Shown here: in pieces, positions 60,967-64,000 of the stretch
Layout of the letters: each line of letters starts with the position of its first letter
Position numbering within the stretch: the first letter of the stretch is position 1
NCBI GenBank assembly: GCA_008931825.1
Contig: QXVZ01004770.1
Coordinates: forward strand, 55,252-119,251
DNA length: 64,000 nt
Source of the DNA: Phallusia fumigata
Taxonomy: Eukaryota; Chordata; Ascidiacea; Phlebobranchia; Ascidiidae
Reading direction: 5' to 3'
Notes under the pieces: generated by a model
Seen by the model: only the letters and a program-made list of their open reading frames with translations
The model's database searches: none
What the model was told of the DNA's origin: nothing
Translations under genes and position numbers: made by a program

Positions 60967-63006
60967 TCACAATTTGGCAAAATCTCGTGACAAGTTTTTT
61001 CTTAGAAAATCAATTTGTGGTTGCCAAGAAGCTTCCTGAGCCTTGCAATGTGGAATAGAAATTCCACCCCAATCGAGAGTATACATTCCAGCCATTGTTG
61101 TGATTCTATTGTGGATTCCATATGGAGGTTCAATAAGATGTCCTGCTCCAGGGTACCTTAGTATGCAATAGTTGGGATGCTTTGCATCTTTCAAAAGCAT
61201 TTCAGCCCAGTTTGCATAGTGTTCTGCTATGACGCTTTCATCATTGAGACTTGCAATAAACATAAATGCCACATCACTTTGGTTTTGAAATTTGAACACA
61301 TGGCCATCTTTATCAACCCAATCACCACTCACATCTTTTTCAGCAGTTATGTTATCTTGGAAACCCCTAAAGCGAGTTTCATTACTCAAGTTTGGGACAA
61401 CGTGGATCATCCGTTTTACGACCGTATCTTTGTAGTAAAAGTTGCACATTAGAGGCTGAAACCCTCCGTTTATCCAAATAACACACTTCACTGCCTTGCA
61501 GTACTCAGCCAGGGCCAAAGCAACAGTGGTACTAAAAGACAAACTAAGTATGCCAATACCTCGTATTGCATCAACCTTTCTGTGTTTAACTAGAAAGTTA
61601 ACAGCATGTTCAAAGTACTCAAGATGTAGTTTATCAGTGTCTGGCCTCAAGAAGATTTTCTCAGGCAAGCCTTCTTCTCCATAAAAGGCAAGAGCTAAGG
61701 TCACAAATCCATGGGATGACAACAATGCTGCTTTAAACTCCAAAGTTCCTGGGTATCCACCAAACATGACAACCACACCTGACAAAATTAACAAGATATT
61801 TGTGCAAAGGATGTAATGGCAAACTTTTAGGATCTACCAAATATCAACATAGACACATCACATACAATTTTTTTCAAAAGAAGCTACAAAACATTAATGT
61901 TGGTCACATTTCTCTGGGGAAGAAAGCAGTAGTGTAGGTAACAGGTTTTTGCAGTTCGTTGAACTTTTTTTTGGAAATTAAAAAAAAAACAGTTTTAATG
62001 TGATGAATAAACAAATTAATAAACATAACCTATGTAGAGTTTTGTTATTAGGGAACATACATACCAGGAAAGGGTCCAGGACCTTCTGGAACAAAAAGAA
62101 ATCCATGAATTCCATGAGTTTTCACTGTTAATGGTATTCGCTTTGTGTTTTTAGCCATTAACCATCGATATATACAAGTAGAAACTAATTTAAACTTGTC
62201 CAATTCTTTATTTTCATGCTTTAATTCAAATAGCTCCTGAAGGTCATGGATGACTATGTTATAAACTGAAATTGTAACTTTCAGTGCTGTGGTCACATCA
62301 AGTTTCACAAATCTTGTTTTGTCATACTGTAAGTGAAAAAAACAAAGTTAGACTCATTTTTGGTTGATTTCCAAGACATTGCTTACACCCTTACTCTGTT
62401 GCTTAGCGACTGCTGCATTGACCAAAACAGACCCATTGGTTCTAAACCAGAATAAGTTCCACCCAAAGATTCCTGCTTTGTCAAATCAATGCATCCTGTT
62501 GAACAAAAATCAGTTGTTCCAACTTGCCAACACACCACAAGCTATTTGGAGCAGGAAATTAAGTTGGTTGGTAAAATATCGTGACATTGCTTGGCTGCAA
62601 CAAATTCTTTTTCCCATTTTAGAATTGTGTTGCTTTGTTAACATAACAAATGTTGAATACATACAAGTTTTATCCACTGTTAAATGCAGTACTGGTCTAA
62701 CCGATTATTCTTTCAACCTTTAGTGATTATCAGAACTCAGAAAATAAGATTGTCTCTGTAAAAATATGTTAATTACCTTGAGCATCAGACTTGTACTGCA
62801 CAATGCTTTCAAACATGCTACCATTATCAATTACTGAACTTGCATGAATTGTAAGCAGCTTGTCTCGTGGTAAACCTAAAAAGAATCAGGTTATATTCGT
62901 TATGCGTTCACTTTTAAAAGCACATGAACAATTTACTCCTACCTGTCAAAGTTATGTTTATTTTTTCATCGTACATACTGTTCTGTGGACAGTGTATTGT
63001 AGCCAT
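60967..63006 (-). CDS. ACOT/BAAT-family acyl-CoA hydrolase, Ser type, 445 aa
   Basis: Exons (minus): 62943-63006, 62777-62875, 62395-62495, 62065-62326, 60967-61778. The N-domain carries [14 protein letters not shown]. The nucleophile is Ser256 (codon 61537-61539) in GIGILSLSFST, Asp lies in ASLNDES and His in GAGHLIEPPY. The tail reads WGGISIPHCKAQEASW. It ends AKL, a canonical PTS1, the strongest peroxisomal signal in the array. Length fits the family (roughly 420-480 aa). The first AG upstream of the ATG is 27 nt away. The recent twin is the 57977 gene. The elbow is noncanonical, so whether it hydrolyses acyl-CoA efficiently is open. Confidence 0.93.
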
Positions 63007-63797
63007 TGCAGTTCAGTCAGTTAAGCAACAAACCTAAGTTTAAACTTTCTGTCCCTATTAAAGGGTAAAAAATCGACAGATTCAGTTTGATTACAGAACA
63101 TTTTTAAGTATTGAAAGCTTAACTAAACTTTGCTGCATTTCTAAACACATCTGCATTTCAGTACAAATGTGAAATACACACCAACTGACAACAGTGTAGC
63201 AGAAAATGGGATTTAGTTTAAAGCAAATATATAAAAGTAAAGCAGCACTTGACACAGGTCTAGAAGGATGTTAGACAACCTCACATGGTATTCAAATTAA
63301 CAGTTGAAACAACAAATTGTCTGTGGCACAAAACTCTTATGGCACTTTTCATTCAGCAGATGCGAATAACAAAACAGGACAAAAAAGTTTTGACAGTTAA
63401 CGCTGCACATTTTGAATTACAGGCATATTGTTGTAGTTGCAGAAGCACCTTACACAAGCAATATTTCAGAAATGCACCAGCAAAAAAGGTTATATTGACA
63501 AAAAAATATAAATGCCAGTTTTCCATAGCAGATAAATCATGGAATTTATGTATTGTGTGATATCTTGTTGGTTATTATCAATGTTGCATGTGTGTAAATA
63601 AAACTGAAACTGTTACTTTTATAAATTAAAAAGTCACTTCACAATCTTTAAAACACATTCAAATTTTTAAGATAACAGGTAACAGGCACTGTGAAGCATT
63701 ATTGGCTGTTTAATTATCATAAATAAAACAACATAAAGACCTCCTAAATACAGTGCTTGCACAACACAATGAAGGCTGCAAGGACAAAATGTATGAG
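63007..63797. other. Intergenic spacer
   Basis: AT-rich; ATTAAA on the minus strand at 63709-63714 (TTTAAT on plus) is 84 bp past the stop of the next gene and may be its poly(A) signal. The plus-strand frame at 63285-63560 has no motif support. Confidence 0.6.
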
Positions 63798-63968
63798 TCA
63801 ATATTTTGCAGTAACAGGTAAAAGATTATCTTTTAGGAAAGAAACTTGGTGTTTCCATGAATCTTCCTGACTTCTGCAGTGTGGAAGAGTTTCACCTCCC
63901 CACACCAACGTGTATTCACCTTTTAAACTAGAAGGGTGGCTTTCACCATGGGGGGGTTCCATATACAC
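63798..63968 (-). CDS. 3' end of a further ACOT/BAAT-family gene, cut by the window edge
   Basis: The frame ends with MEPPHGES, VWGGETLPHCRSQEDSWKHQVSFL and a TAKY terminus, matching the family's last ~55 residues. Where [10 protein letters not shown] is expected, the frame reads VIVYMEPPHG, so the catalytic His is not visible. Either an exon junction lies just upstream or the copy is damaged. The frame stays open to the window edge in AT-rich sequence. There is no PTS1-like end. The 5' limit given is only where family similarity starts. Confidence 0.7.
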   Translation of the reverse strand: MYMEPPHGESHPSSLKGEYTLVWGGETLPHCRSQEDSWKHQVSFLKDNLLPVTAKY

Positions 63969-64000
63969 TATTACCTTATTTAAAAATGCATATATATTGA

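Noticed and set aside
39102-64000. Polycistronic operon of the ACOT/BAAT genes
   Set aside because: Spacers are about 400-2300 bp, far longer than the very short gaps of known Ciona operons, so separate transcription units are more likely.
1-64000. CRISPR arrays, complete tRNA genes, rRNA genes
   Set aside because: No regularly spaced repeats were seen. The B-box hits lack an acceptor stem or a full cloverleaf. The context is clearly animal nuclear DNA.

Overview
This is animal nuclear DNA, and the best match is the tunicate Ciona. Three observations support that. (1) Genes are split by many short introns and are AT-rich. (2) The CpG content switches sharply between domains. (3) Position 13169 (+) carries ATTCTATTTGAATAAG followed directly by a GTAAAC splice donor. 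These 16 nt are the Ciona spliced leader as I remember it. The ORFs between the exons are mostly chance frames.

Layout. 1-4930 is non-coding sequence downstream of WWOX and holds one hAT-type MITE. 4931-34174 (minus strand) is a complete WWOX gene. I can join ten coding exons into a 413-residue protein (two WW domains plus a short-chain dehydrogenase). One terminal intron of 18.2 kb (5138-23292) takes up most of the gene. That intron contains the spliced-leader sequence, tRNA-derived repeats and CpG-rich patches. WWOX intron 6 contains a nested five-exon gene on the opposite strand (28479-30819, 239 residues, not recognised) and a possible second small ORF (31443-31754). 34175-39101 is intergenic. 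Within it, 34281-35983 is repeated as 35985-37706 on either side of a single N, which looks like two contig ends that failed to merge. Each copy carries the same hAT MITE.

39102-64000 is a tandem array on the minus strand of the acyl-CoA thioesterase / bile acid-CoA:amino acid N-acyltransferase (ACOT/BAAT) family. Reading from left to right it holds one six-exon gene with a cysteine nucleophile (39102-44808), four five-exon genes with a serine nucleophile (47134-49393, 49972-52191, 53003-55623, 57977-60045) with a decayed copy (56026-57542) between the last two, a fifth serine gene (60967-63006), and the 3' end of another member cut off by the window edge (63798 onward). All share the same first four exon boundaries and codon phases. 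Most serine copies end in A-x-L tripeptides resembling peroxisomal PTS1 signals, so the array probably handles acyl-CoAs in peroxisomes (inference). The Cys gene could conjugate acyl groups to an amino acid, while the Ser genes would hydrolyse acyl-CoA.

Coordinates of spliced exons were worked out by hand from splice sites and codon phase. Every complete model closes in frame.
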